Of a stretch of DNA of 64,000 nucleotides, positions 9,354 through 16,689 are shown piece by piece. The DNA comes from Rhizobium sp. G21 (GTDB lineage Bacteria > Pseudomonadota > Alphaproteobacteria > Rhizobiales > Rhizobiaceae). Each line of letters opens with the position of its first letter. The stretch's first letter is position 1. The notes beneath the pieces were generated by a model. It was not told where the DNA came from and did not search any database. It worked only from the letters and a program-made list of their open reading frames with translations. The position numbers and the translations under genes were made by a program. The DNA lies in NCBI RefSeq assembly GCF_014158035.1, contig NZ_JACFXW010000001.1, positions 4,229,224 to 4,293,223 on the forward strand, read 5' to 3'.

Positions 9354-9890
9354 ATGAAATCCCTGTTTTTGATGATGTTTTTGAGCGCGGCCACGGCCGC
9401 TTCGGCCGGGTCCCTGAGCGTCGAGAGTCCCGAAATGGCGACCGGCGCGCTGGCGCCGGCGCAGTTCGCCGATATGTTCGGCTGCTCGGGCGACAATGTC
9501 TCGCCCGAGGTTCGCTGGTCGGGCGCGCCCGAGGGAACAGAGAGCTTCGTGGTGACGATCTATGATCCCGACGCTCCGACCGGTTCGGGCTTCTGGCACT
9601 GGGTGGTGGCTGACATCCCCGCTGGCGTCGACTCGCTGCCCGCCGGCGCCGGCTCAGACCCCGCAAAGCTGCCAAAAGGCGCTCTTGCCGCGCGCAACGA
9701 CGCCGGTGTTTCCGGCTTCCTCGGAGCCTGCCCGCCGCCCGGTTCGAAACATCGCTACATCCTGACCGTCAAGGCGCTCAAGACCGCGAAGCTGGGCGTG
9801 CCCGCAAACGCCACGCCGGCTATGATCGGCTTCGTCTCGAATATGGTCAAGCTGGATGAGGCCAGCATTGTCGCCACCGGCGCGCGTTGA
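9354..9890 (+). CDS. YbhB/YbcL family Raf kinase inhibitor-like protein (PEBP fold)
   Basis: A 178-residue exported protein. Signal peptide about residues 1-20 (MKSLFLMMFLSAATAASA). The PEBP ligand-site motifs follow: NVSPEVRWSGAPEG, YDPDAPTGSGFWHWVVADIP and CPPPGSKHRYILTVKAL. The molecular role of bacterial PEBP proteins is poorly defined (small anion or ligand binding). ATG 9354 is chosen because GAGAGGA lies 6 bases before it; ATG 9348 would abut that sequence. The AraC gene follows closely. Family call is firm, function is not. Confidence 0.9.
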   Translation: MKSLFLMMFLSAATAASAGSLSVESPEMATGALAPAQFADMFGCSGDNVSPEVRWSGAPEGTESFVVTIYDPDAPTGSGFWHWVVADIPAGVDSLPAGAGSDPAKLPKGALAARNDAGVSGFLGACPPPGSKHRYILTVKALKTAKLGVPANATPAMIGFVSNMVKLDEASIVATGAR

Positions 9891-9930
9891 TAGACAATTT
9901 GCGATCCCAGCGCCCTTTGGCGTGGGAGCA

Positions 9931-10755
9931 ATGGAGCAGGCCTTGCGTCATCTTCTGGCAGCCCGCCCGGGCATCGGCGCCACCGGCCATATCACCCAGG
10001 CAGGTCGGCTCGGCTACACCTCGATCACCAACGATCTGCCGTTGATCATCATGATCAGGCGCGGCCACAAGCTCATCCAGTCTTCCGGGACGTCGATCCG
10101 GATCGACGAGGGAGAGGCGGTCGCCATCGCCGCCGGACAGGCGATCGATTTCGAGAATGTCGCGGCCGAAGACGGCGATTACGAGGCGCGTTGGCTGGTG
10201 TTTGACCCGTCGGTCGTCGCGGGTTTCCCGCCGCCCGCGGCGGCGTTGCCGATTGCCGCCCCGCAGAGCCTCGGTCGCATGCCGCCCGGGCTTTTAAAAG
10301 CCTATGAGCAGGCCGTTGAGGCATTGACGGACGAGGATGAGGTTCCGGACCTCGTGGCCCGCCACAAACTGGGCGAACTGCTCGTCTGGCTGGCCTCGGC
10401 CGGGTGGCGTTTTCCGCCTGCGGTCCAGGAAAGCTATACGGCGCGCATACGCCGTCTCGTCGGCGCCCGACCGCATGGCGTCTGGTCGGGTGCGGAAATC
10501 TGCGCGCATCTGGCCGTGAGCAAGGCGACGCTGCGCCGGCGACTGTCGGAAGAGGGGACCAGCCTGCGGGCGGTGTTGGCCGATGTGCGCATGACGCATG
10601 CGATGCAGCTTCTGCAATGTTCTCGGCTGCCGGTGTCCGAAATCGCCGCCCGGGCCGGCTTCGAATCGCAAAGCCGTTTCGCCATCCGCTTCCGCCACCG
10701 CTTCGGCTTTCCGCCGAGCGCGATCCGCGGTCACCGCAGGGTTCAACCGGGATAG
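9931..10755 (+). CDS. AraC family transcriptional regulator
   Basis: A protein of about 274 residues. The N-terminal half is a cupin-like sensing domain and the C-terminal about 100 residues hold two helix-turn-helix motifs: SGAEICAHLAVSKATLRRRL and VSEIAARAGFESQSRFAIRF, the AraC/XylS hallmark. The start is uncertain: ATG 9931 (weak GGGAG upstream) is preferred, while ATG 9856 would overlap the PEBP gene. It may regulate the PEBP gene just upstream, but no operator is obvious. Its last 13 bases overlap, tail to tail, the lacI-type gene on the other strand. Confidence 0.88.
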   Translation: MEQALRHLLAARPGIGATGHITQAGRLGYTSITNDLPLIIMIRRGHKLIQSSGTSIRIDEGEAVAIAAGQAIDFENVAAEDGDYEARWLVFDPSVVAGFPPPAAALPIAAPQSLGRMPPGLLKAYEQAVEALTDEDEVPDLVARHKLGELLVWLASAGWRFPPAVQESYTARIRRLVGARPHGVWSGAEICAHLAVSKATLRRRLSEEGTSLRAVLADVRMTHAMQLLQCSRLPVSEIAARAGFESQSRFAIRFRHRFGFPPSAIRGHRRVQPG

Positions 10756-11792
10756 ACGAGGCTGCCGTCCGGCATGCTGATGGATTGCAGCCGTTCGGGA
10801 GGGACGCCTTCGATACGGCCGAGCACCGCCTTGGCGAGTTCTCGGCCCGCGAGCCGGATGTCTTCGTTCACCGTCATGATGCCGGGATGCATGTAGCGCA
10901 GCAGGTCGGCCGGCTGCTTGGACACCATGTCAAGATCCTCGCCGATCTTCAAGCCGAGCGCTTCCGCCGCCGAAGCGATCGCCACCGCGCCGGCGCTCGA
11001 GCCGGCGATGAAGCCGTCGACGCGGCCTTTGCCGGAGAACAACTCCAAAGCCGCCTTGTGAATCTGGTTCATCGAATTGTCGAGATAGACGTCGGAGAAC
11101 GGCGCCGCCTCGGCGCCGAAATCGCGAAGCCCCCGCGCAAAGCCCGACCGCATATGCCGGTGATAGGTGTAGCGCGGCATCGGCTCGAGAATGGCGATGC
11201 GCTTTCGCCCGTTCGCGGTGAGGCGCCGCACGGCTTCATAGGCATAGGAGTCGTTGTCGAAATCATGGAAGGGATGGGCGATGCCCATATCCGTGCGGCC
11301 ATGCGTGACGAAGGGCAGGTTTCTCTCGGTCAACAGCCGAATGCGCGCATCGTCGGGTTCTGTGGAGGACAGGATCACGCCGTCTGCGGAGCCGGTGTCG
11401 AGGATATAGCGCACCGGCGTCATCGGATCGCGATCGGCCGAATAGGGCGTCACGATCAGATGATAGCTGGTGTTGGCGAGAATTTCCGAAATGCCGTAGA
11501 CGATATGGGTCGTCAGGCCCATCAACTCTTCGGAGAGATTGAGGATAAGGCTGATGACATTCGTCTTGCCGGTGCGCAGGCGTACACCGGCGCGGTTGGG
11601 ATAATAACCGATCTGGCTGGCGACCAGCCGCACCCGCTCCTTGGTCTCCTGGCTTATGTCGGGCGCGTCCTTCAACGCGCGCGACACCGTCGTGACGCCG
11701 AGCCCGGTCATGAATGCGATCGTCTTCAAAGTCGGGCGCTCCCCGGCGCCGGACCATTGCTCGCTTGCTGAGCACCCTTCATCATCGTTCAT
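10743..11792 (-). CDS. LacI family transcriptional regulator
   Basis: A 349-residue protein. The DNA-binding helix-turn-helix lies near residues 18-40 (LKTIAFMTGLGVTTVSRALK, then ...RVRLVASQIGYYPNRAG). It is followed by a periplasmic-binding-protein-like effector domain with VDGFIAGSSAGAVAIASAAE and PPERLQSISMPDGSL. It is divergent from the sugar ABC transporter operon, the typical place for a local repressor that senses the transported sugar or a product of it. ATG 11792 is the most likely start, although its AAGGA abuts the codon and a slightly later start is possible. Candidate operators lie at 11868-11881 and 12190-12202. Confidence 0.92.
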   Translation of the reverse strand: MNDDEGCSASEQWSGAGERPTLKTIAFMTGLGVTTVSRALKDAPDISQETKERVRLVASQIGYYPNRAGVRLRTGKTNVISLILNLSEELMGLTTHIVYGISEILANTSYHLIVTPYSADRDPMTPVRYILDTGSADGVILSSTEPDDARIRLLTERNLPFVTHGRTDMGIAHPFHDFDNDSYAYEAVRRLTANGRKRIAILEPMPRYTYHRHMRSGFARGLRDFGAEAAPFSDVYLDNSMNQIHKAALELFSGKGRVDGFIAGSSAGAVAIASAAEALGLKIGEDLDMVSKQPADLLRYMHPGIMTVNEDIRLAGRELAKAVLGRIEGVPPERLQSISMPDGSLVYPG

Positions 11793-11867
11793 TCCTTGTA
11801 TGCCCCGCCCGCGTCCTACGCCACTTTGACGCCCGGCGCCACGCCATCCTCCGGCAATCGCAAAAAT

Positions 11868-11881
11868 CTGTAACGTTGCAG
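11868..11881. promoter_or_regulatory. Candidate LacI-family operator 1
   Basis: CTGTAACGTTGCAG is palindromic at 12 of 14 positions around a central CG, the usual form of LacI-family operators (TGNAACGTTNCA). It lies 76 bases upstream of the regulator start. Confidence 0.6.
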
Positions 11882-12189
11882 TTGTTTTGTCGAGAGACAT
11901 TCGTTGCGGCGGCGCACAACCTGGTATTGCTGCAGTCGCGAGCGGTGGGCAAATTCTTTTCGCGGGCGCCAAAGAAAGTCGAGGGCGCGCCGTGTCTTTG
12001 CGATGAGTAATAGAACAATAAATACAATTACTTAAAGTCATTTTTCATGTCTTGAATACGTGCCGTTCGACAGCCTACTAAAGAGTAGGCATAAGCCGGA
12101 TAAATCGTTTGAAAGGGGTTTACATCGAGCCTCGAAAAAAATAGCATCTTGATGGTTGCAGGGTTGGAGACTTTCGAATAAGTTTTTCC

Positions 12190-12202
12190 GGCAACGTTTC
12201 AG
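12190..12202. promoter_or_regulatory. Candidate LacI-family operator 2
   Basis: GGCAACGTTTCAG shares the core GCAACGTT-CAG with the site at 11868 and lies 15 bases before the binding-protein start codon, a position suited to repression. It is less symmetric than site 1. Confidence 0.45.
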
Positions 12203-12217
12203 TGAGGGAGGAGACTC

Positions 12218-13453
12218 ATGAACATTCGCCTTTTCGCAGGGGCCCTGGCGGCTTCCGTTTCGCTGTCCTTCGGCATCGCTCACGCAGCGGATCTCGAAGT
12301 GACCCATTGGTGGACATCCGGCGGTGAAGCCGCCGCCGTGCAGGAGCTCGCCAAGGCGTTCGACGCCACCGGCAACAAGTGGGTCGACGGCGCCATCGCC
12401 GGTTCGGGCGGCACCGCCCGTCCGATCATGATCAGCCGCATCACCGGCGGCGACCCGATGGGCGCAACCCAGTTCAACCATGGTCGTCAGGCCGAGGAAC
12501 TGGTTCAGGCCGGTCTGATGCGCGACCTGACCGACGTCGCCACCAAGGAAAAGTGGAAGGATGTCATCAAGCCGGCGAGCCTGCTCGACAGCTGCACGAT
12601 CGACGGCAAGATCTATTGCGCCCCGGTCAACATCCACTCCTGGCAGTGGCTGTGGCTGTCCAACGCCGCATTCAAGACTGCTGGCGTGGCTGTTCCGAAG
12701 AACTGGGATGAATTCGTCGCCGCCGCCCCGGCTCTCGAAAAAGCCGGCATCGTTCCGCTCGCCGTGGGCGGTCAGCCCTGGCAGGCCGCCGGCGCCTTCG
12801 ACGTGCTGATGGTCGCCATCGCCGGCAAGGACACCTTCTACAAGGTGTTCAAGGACAAGGACGCCGAAATGGCTGCCGGACCTGACATCGCCAAGGTGTT
12901 CAAGGCCGCCGACGACGCGCGTCGCATGTCCAAGGGCACCAATGTGCAGGATTGGAACCAGGCCACCAATATGGTCATCACCGGCAAGGCCGGCGGCCAG
13001 ATCATGGGTGACTGGGCGCAGGGCGAATTCGCTCTGGCTGGCCAGAAGGCGGGCGTCGACTATTCCTGCCTTCCGGGCCTCGGCGTCAACGAAATCATCT
13101 CGACCGGTGGCGACGCCTTCTACTTCCCGGTGCTCAAGGATGAAGAGAAGTCCAAGGCGCAGGACGTGCTGGCCGCGACGCTGCTCGCCCCGGCAACCCA
13201 GGTCGCCTTCAATCTCAAGAAGGGCTCGCTGCCGGTGCGCGGCGACGTGGACCTGTCCGCCGCCAACGACTGCATGAAGAAGGGTCTCGACATTCTCGCC
13301 AAGGGCAATGTCATCGAGGGCACCGACCAGCTGCTTTCGGCCGACAGCCAGAAGCAGAAGGAAGATCTATTCTCCGAATTCTTCGCCAACCCCTCCATCA
13401 CCCCTGAAGACGCTCAGAAGCGCTTCGCGGATATCATCGCGAACGCCGACTAA
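12218..13453 (+). CDS. Sugar ABC transporter substrate-binding protein
   Basis: A 411-residue periplasmic binding protein of the carbohydrate (CUT1/MalE-like, family 1 extracellular) class. Signal peptide residues 1-23 (MNIRLFAGALAASVSLSFGI..AHA). The mature start ADLEVTHWWTSGGEAAAVQ and the segment GKAGGQIMGDWAQGEFA are typical of glucose/mannose/oligosaccharide binding proteins. It is first in an operon with two permeases and an ATPase, behind GGGAGGAG and a possible LacI-type operator. The downstream glycosidases suggest beta-mannoside or mixed hemicellulose oligosaccharides as ligand (inference). A large hairpin follows the gene. Confidence 0.93.
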   Translation: MNIRLFAGALAASVSLSFGIAHAADLEVTHWWTSGGEAAAVQELAKAFDATGNKWVDGAIAGSGGTARPIMISRITGGDPMGATQFNHGRQAEELVQAGLMRDLTDVATKEKWKDVIKPASLLDSCTIDGKIYCAPVNIHSWQWLWLSNAAFKTAGVAVPKNWDEFVAAAPALEKAGIVPLAVGGQPWQAAGAFDVLMVAIAGKDTFYKVFKDKDAEMAAGPDIAKVFKAADDARRMSKGTNVQDWNQATNMVITGKAGGQIMGDWAQGEFALAGQKAGVDYSCLPGLGVNEIISTGGDAFYFPVLKDEEKSKAQDVLAATLLAPATQVAFNLKKGSLPVRGDVDLSAANDCMKKGLDILAKGNVIEGTDQLLSADSQKQKEDLFSEFFANPSITPEDAQKRFADIIANAD

Positions 13454-13470
13454 GAGCCGAAAGGTCGCCT

Positions 13471-13507
13471 GCGGGCCTGGCGGGAGACAGTCTCTCGCCA
13501 GGCCCGC
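13471..13507 (+). promoter_or_regulatory. Intercistronic hairpin after the binding-protein gene
   Basis: A perfect 12-base stem GCGGGCCTGGCG / CGCCAGGCCCGC encloses a further short AGA/TCT pairing and has no T-run. Such hairpins after binding-protein genes commonly stabilise the upstream mRNA or reduce read-through, giving excess binding protein over permease. Confidence 0.7.
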
Positions 13508-13607
13508 GACAACCGGATCACGGGGAAAGCGACCGGGCGTCGCAGCGGAAGGCAACGCCTTCCATGCGCGCCCGTCGGCGTGATCCTGACAGAGGAGAGT
13601 TGTTCTG

Positions 13608-14510
13608 ATGACGGGCCAAGCGCATGCCAGTCGACCCAGCAAACTGTTTCGCAATCTGAATTCCAAGATCGCTTCGATCCCGATGATCCTGACCGCCCTG
13701 GTGATTTTTCTGGGCGGCACGATCTGGACGGTCGTCTATTCCTTCACAAACTCCAAGCTGCTGCCGCGGCTGAAATTCGTGGGACTGGACCAGTATGAGC
13801 GGCTCTGGGATGCGCCGCGTTGGCAGATCTCGATCGAAAACCTCGCGATCTACGGCGTCCTGTCGCTGATCTTCAGTCTCGTGATCGGTTTCGTGCTGGC
13901 GGCGTTGATGGATCAGAAGATCCGTTTCGAAAACGCCTTCCGCACCATTTTCCTCTATCCTTTCGCTCTGTCCTTCATCGTGACCGGTCTGGTCTGGCAG
14001 TGGATCCTCAACCCGGAATTCGGGGTGCAGTCGATCGTGCGCAGCCTGGGTTGGGACACCTTCACCTTCAATCCGCTCTATGAGCCCGACATCGTCATCT
14101 ACGGCATCCTGATCGCGGGTCTCTGGCAGGGAACGGGGCTGATCATGTGCCTGATGCTCGCCGGCCTGCGCGGCATCGACGAAGACATCTGGAAGGCGGC
14201 GCGCGTCGACGGCATTCCGATGTGGAAGACCTATGTGTTCATCATCATTCCGATGATGCGGCCCGTCTTCATCACCACGCTGGTCATCATCACGTCCGGC
14301 ATCGTCCGCCTCTACGATCTCGTCGTCGCCCAGACGTCGGGTGGTCCCGGCATCGCCTCGGAAGTGCCGGCGAAATATGTCTACGACTACATGTTCCAGG
14401 CGCAGAATCTCGGCCAAGGCTTCGCCGCATCGACCATGATGCTGCTCACCGTCGCCATCATCATCATTCCCTGGGCCTATCTCGAATTTGGAGGAAAGAA
14501 GCGTGTCTGA
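13608..14510 (+). CDS. Sugar ABC transporter permease (MalF-type)
   Basis: A 300-residue inner-membrane permease with about six transmembrane segments (first near residues 26-46). The EAA loop is GLRGIDEDIWKAARVDGIPMWKTYVF (EAA-like, contacts the ATPase) near residues 185-210. Closest in type to the MalF/UgpA permeases of CUT1 importers. GAGGAG precedes the ATG. The stop overlaps the GTG start of the second permease, so the two are translationally coupled. Intact. Confidence 0.92.
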   Translation: MTGQAHASRPSKLFRNLNSKIASIPMILTALVIFLGGTIWTVVYSFTNSKLLPRLKFVGLDQYERLWDAPRWQISIENLAIYGVLSLIFSLVIGFVLAALMDQKIRFENAFRTIFLYPFALSFIVTGLVWQWILNPEFGVQSIVRSLGWDTFTFNPLYEPDIVIYGILIAGLWQGTGLIMCLMLAGLRGIDEDIWKAARVDGIPMWKTYVFIIIPMMRPVFITTLVIITSGIVRLYDLVVAQTSGGPGIASEVPAKYVYDYMFQAQNLGQGFAASTMMLLTVAIIIIPWAYLEFGGKKRV

Positions 14511-15419
14511 CACCGCCATCACCGCTCGCTCCGCCGCCTCCGCAGAACCGCGCGGGCCCAAGCCGCGACGCGCTCTCTCGCGCCGCAACATCATCCTCTA
14601 CGGGCTTCTGATCTTCGCCGCCGTCTACTATCTGCTGCCGCTCTACGTGATGTTCGTCACGTCGCTGAAGGGCATGCCCGAGATCCGGCTCGGCAACATC
14701 TTCTCGCCGCCGGTGGAAATCACCTTCGAACCCTGGGTCAAGGCCTGGGCCACCGCCTGCACGGGGCTGAATTGCGACGGCCTGTCGCGCGGCTTCTGGA
14801 ACTCAGTGCGCATCACCGTGCCGTCGACGGTGATCTCGATCCTGATCGCCTCGATCAACGGTTACGCGCTCGCCAATTGGCGCTTCAAGGGTTCGGAAGT
14901 GTTCTTCACGATCCTGATCGTCGGGGCCTTCATCCCCTATCAGGTGATGATCTATCCGATCGTCATCGTGCTCCGGGAGATGGGCGTCTACGGCACGTTG
15001 ACGGGTCTGGTGATCGTGCACACCATCTTCGGCATGCCGATCCTGACGCTGCTCTTCCGCAATTACTTCACGTCCTTGCCGGAGGAACTGTTCAAGGCGG
15101 CGCGCATCGACGGCGCCGGCTTCTGGCAGATCTATTTCCGCATCATGGCGCCGATGTCGTTGCCGATCTTCGTGGTCGCGATGATCCTGCAGATCACCGG
15201 CATCTGGAACGACTTCCTGTTCGGCGTCGTCTTCACCCGGCCGGAATATTACCCGATGACGGTTCAGCTCAACAACATCTCAATTCGGTGCAGGGCGTGA
15301 AGGAATACAATGTCAACATGGCCGCCACGCTGCTGACCGGCGCGGTGCCGCTGATCGTCTACTTCGTCTCCGGGCGTCTGTTCGTGCGCGGCATCGCCGC
15401 CGGCGCAGTCAAGGGATAA
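14503..15419 (+). CDS. Sugar ABC transporter permease (MalG-type, frameshifted)
   Basis: Second permease of the importer. GTG 14503 is the start (GGAGGA upstream, overlapping the previous stop). The EAA loop SLPEELFKAARIDGAGFWQIYFR lies near residues 190-210. The frame breaks after QLNNI at about 15282 and stops at 15300. The conserved tail continues in another frame as NSVQGVKEYNVNMAATLL...FVRGIAAGAVKG to 15419. Adding one base (G would give LNNIVNSVQG) restores a protein of about 305 residues with the family's usual ending. The ATPase follows after four bases. Confidence 0.88.
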
Positions 15420-15423
15420 ACTC

Positions 15424-16506
15424 ATGAAAAGCGTAGAAGTCAAAGACCTGACCCTTGCATTCGGCGCGGTGAAAGTTCTCGATCACCTCAATATCGACAT
15501 CGAAGACGGCGAGTTCCTGGTGTTGCTCGGCGCCTCCGGCAGCGGCAAGTCGACCTTGCTCAACTGCATCGCCGGTCTGCTCGAGCCCACCGACGGGCAG
15601 ATCTTCATCAAGGGCAAGAACGTCACCTGGCTCGAGCCCAAGGATCGCGGCATCGGCATGGTGTTCCAGTCCTATGCGCTTTATCCGCAGATGACGGTGC
15701 GCAAGAACCTGTCCTTCGGCCTGCAGATCGCGGGTATGGCGCAGGCGGAAATCGACAAACGCGTCGCCCGCGCCGCCGAAATCCTGCAGATCCAGCCGCT
15801 GCTCGATCGCAAGCCGGCCCAACTCTCCGGCGGGCAGCGCCAGCGTGTCGCCATCGGCCGAGCTCTGGTGCGCGACGTCGATGTCTTCCTGTTCGACGAG
15901 CCCTTGTCGAACCTGGACGCCAAGCTGCGTTCCGAACTGCGCGTGGAGATCAAGCGGCTGCACCAGGCGCTCAAGAACACGATGATCTATGTCACCCATG
16001 ACCAGATCGAGGCGCTGACGCTCGCCGACCGCATCGCGATCATGAAGGACGGTATCATCGTGCAGCTCGACGACCCCATGACCATCTACAACCGGCCCAA
16101 GAACCTGTTCGTAGCCGGTTTCATCGGTTCCCCGGCGATGACGTTCCTCAAGGGCGTGATCGAGGCGGGTGAGGGCGGTCCCGTCGTCAATGTCGATGGC
16201 GTTCGCATCCCGCTCGATGGATACGAAACCGAGGCGGCTCTGCCGGCTGGCCGGAAGGTCGTTCTCGGCCTGCGTCCGGAATATATCGGCGTCGATGACG
16301 CTTCTGCGGGACAATCTTTCGACGCGGTCGTGGATATCGAGGAACCGATGGGCGCCGACAATCTGCTCTGGCTGAAGTTCGCCGGCCACACCATGTCCGT
16401 CCGCATTGCAGGCTCGCGCCGCTATGCGGCCGGGACGCATCTGAAGCTGTCCTTCAACATGGCGCTCGCATCGCTGTTCGATGCGGAGAGTGAGTTGAGG
16501 ATCTGA
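15424..16506 (+). CDS. Sugar ABC transporter ATP-binding protein (MalK/UgpC-type)
   Basis: A 360-residue ATPase that powers the importer. Walker A GASGSGKSTLLN (about residue 38), Q-loop VFQSYALYPQMTV, signature LSGGQRQRVAIGRALVR, Walker B VFLFDEPLSNLDAKL and the switch His in YVTHDQIEA are all present. A C-terminal TOBE-type domain of about 120 residues (from about residue 240) marks the MalK/UgpC subfamily, which can be regulated or shared between importers. Intact. It ends the transport part of the operon; a palindromic repeat separates it from the glycosidase genes. Confidence 0.95.
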   Translation: MKSVEVKDLTLAFGAVKVLDHLNIDIEDGEFLVLLGASGSGKSTLLNCIAGLLEPTDGQIFIKGKNVTWLEPKDRGIGMVFQSYALYPQMTVRKNLSFGLQIAGMAQAEIDKRVARAAEILQIQPLLDRKPAQLSGGQRQRVAIGRALVRDVDVFLFDEPLSNLDAKLRSELRVEIKRLHQALKNTMIYVTHDQIEALTLADRIAIMKDGIIVQLDDPMTIYNRPKNLFVAGFIGSPAMTFLKGVIEAGEGGPVVNVDGVRIPLDGYETEAALPAGRKVVLGLRPEYIGVDDASAGQSFDAVVDIEEPMGADNLLWLKFAGHTMSVRIAGSRRYAAGTHLKLSFNMALASLFDAESELRI

Positions 16507-16525
16507 CGGGCAGCAGCCGAGCCGC

Positions 16526-16649
16526 CGCTCATCCGGCTGCCGCCACCTTCTCCCCGCAGTCGGGGAGCACGGCGATGGGGCAGGGATGGCGCTCCAACCT
16601 CCTTTTCCCCGTGGTCACGAGGAAAAGGTCCCGGCAGGGGGATGAGGGG
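16526..16649. repeat. Intergenic palindromic repeat, copy 1 (rhizobial mosaic type)
   Basis: About 124 bases. It begins with CTCATCCGGCTGCCGCCACC and ends TCCCGGCAGGGGGATGAGGGG, the two ends being complementary, with inner hairpins between. The second copy in the window (22424-22548) shares both ends and the layout. It resembles the intergenic mosaic repeats of rhizobia. This copy has diverged in the middle. Confidence 0.8.
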
Positions 16650-16689
16650 CGGAGTTCGCCCTATCCGGCCATTTCAAAGGAATGAACGC

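Larger units (their letters stand above)
11793..12217. promoter_or_regulatory. Divergent control region of the sugar locus
   Basis: The 425 bases between the lacI-type gene and the sugar-binding protein gene contain no credible coding frame. They carry AT-rich promoter-like DNA (about 12000-12050 and 12130-12190), two AACGTT-centred near-palindromes annotated separately, and a good ribosome-binding site (GGGAGGAG) before 12218. Confidence 0.6.
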
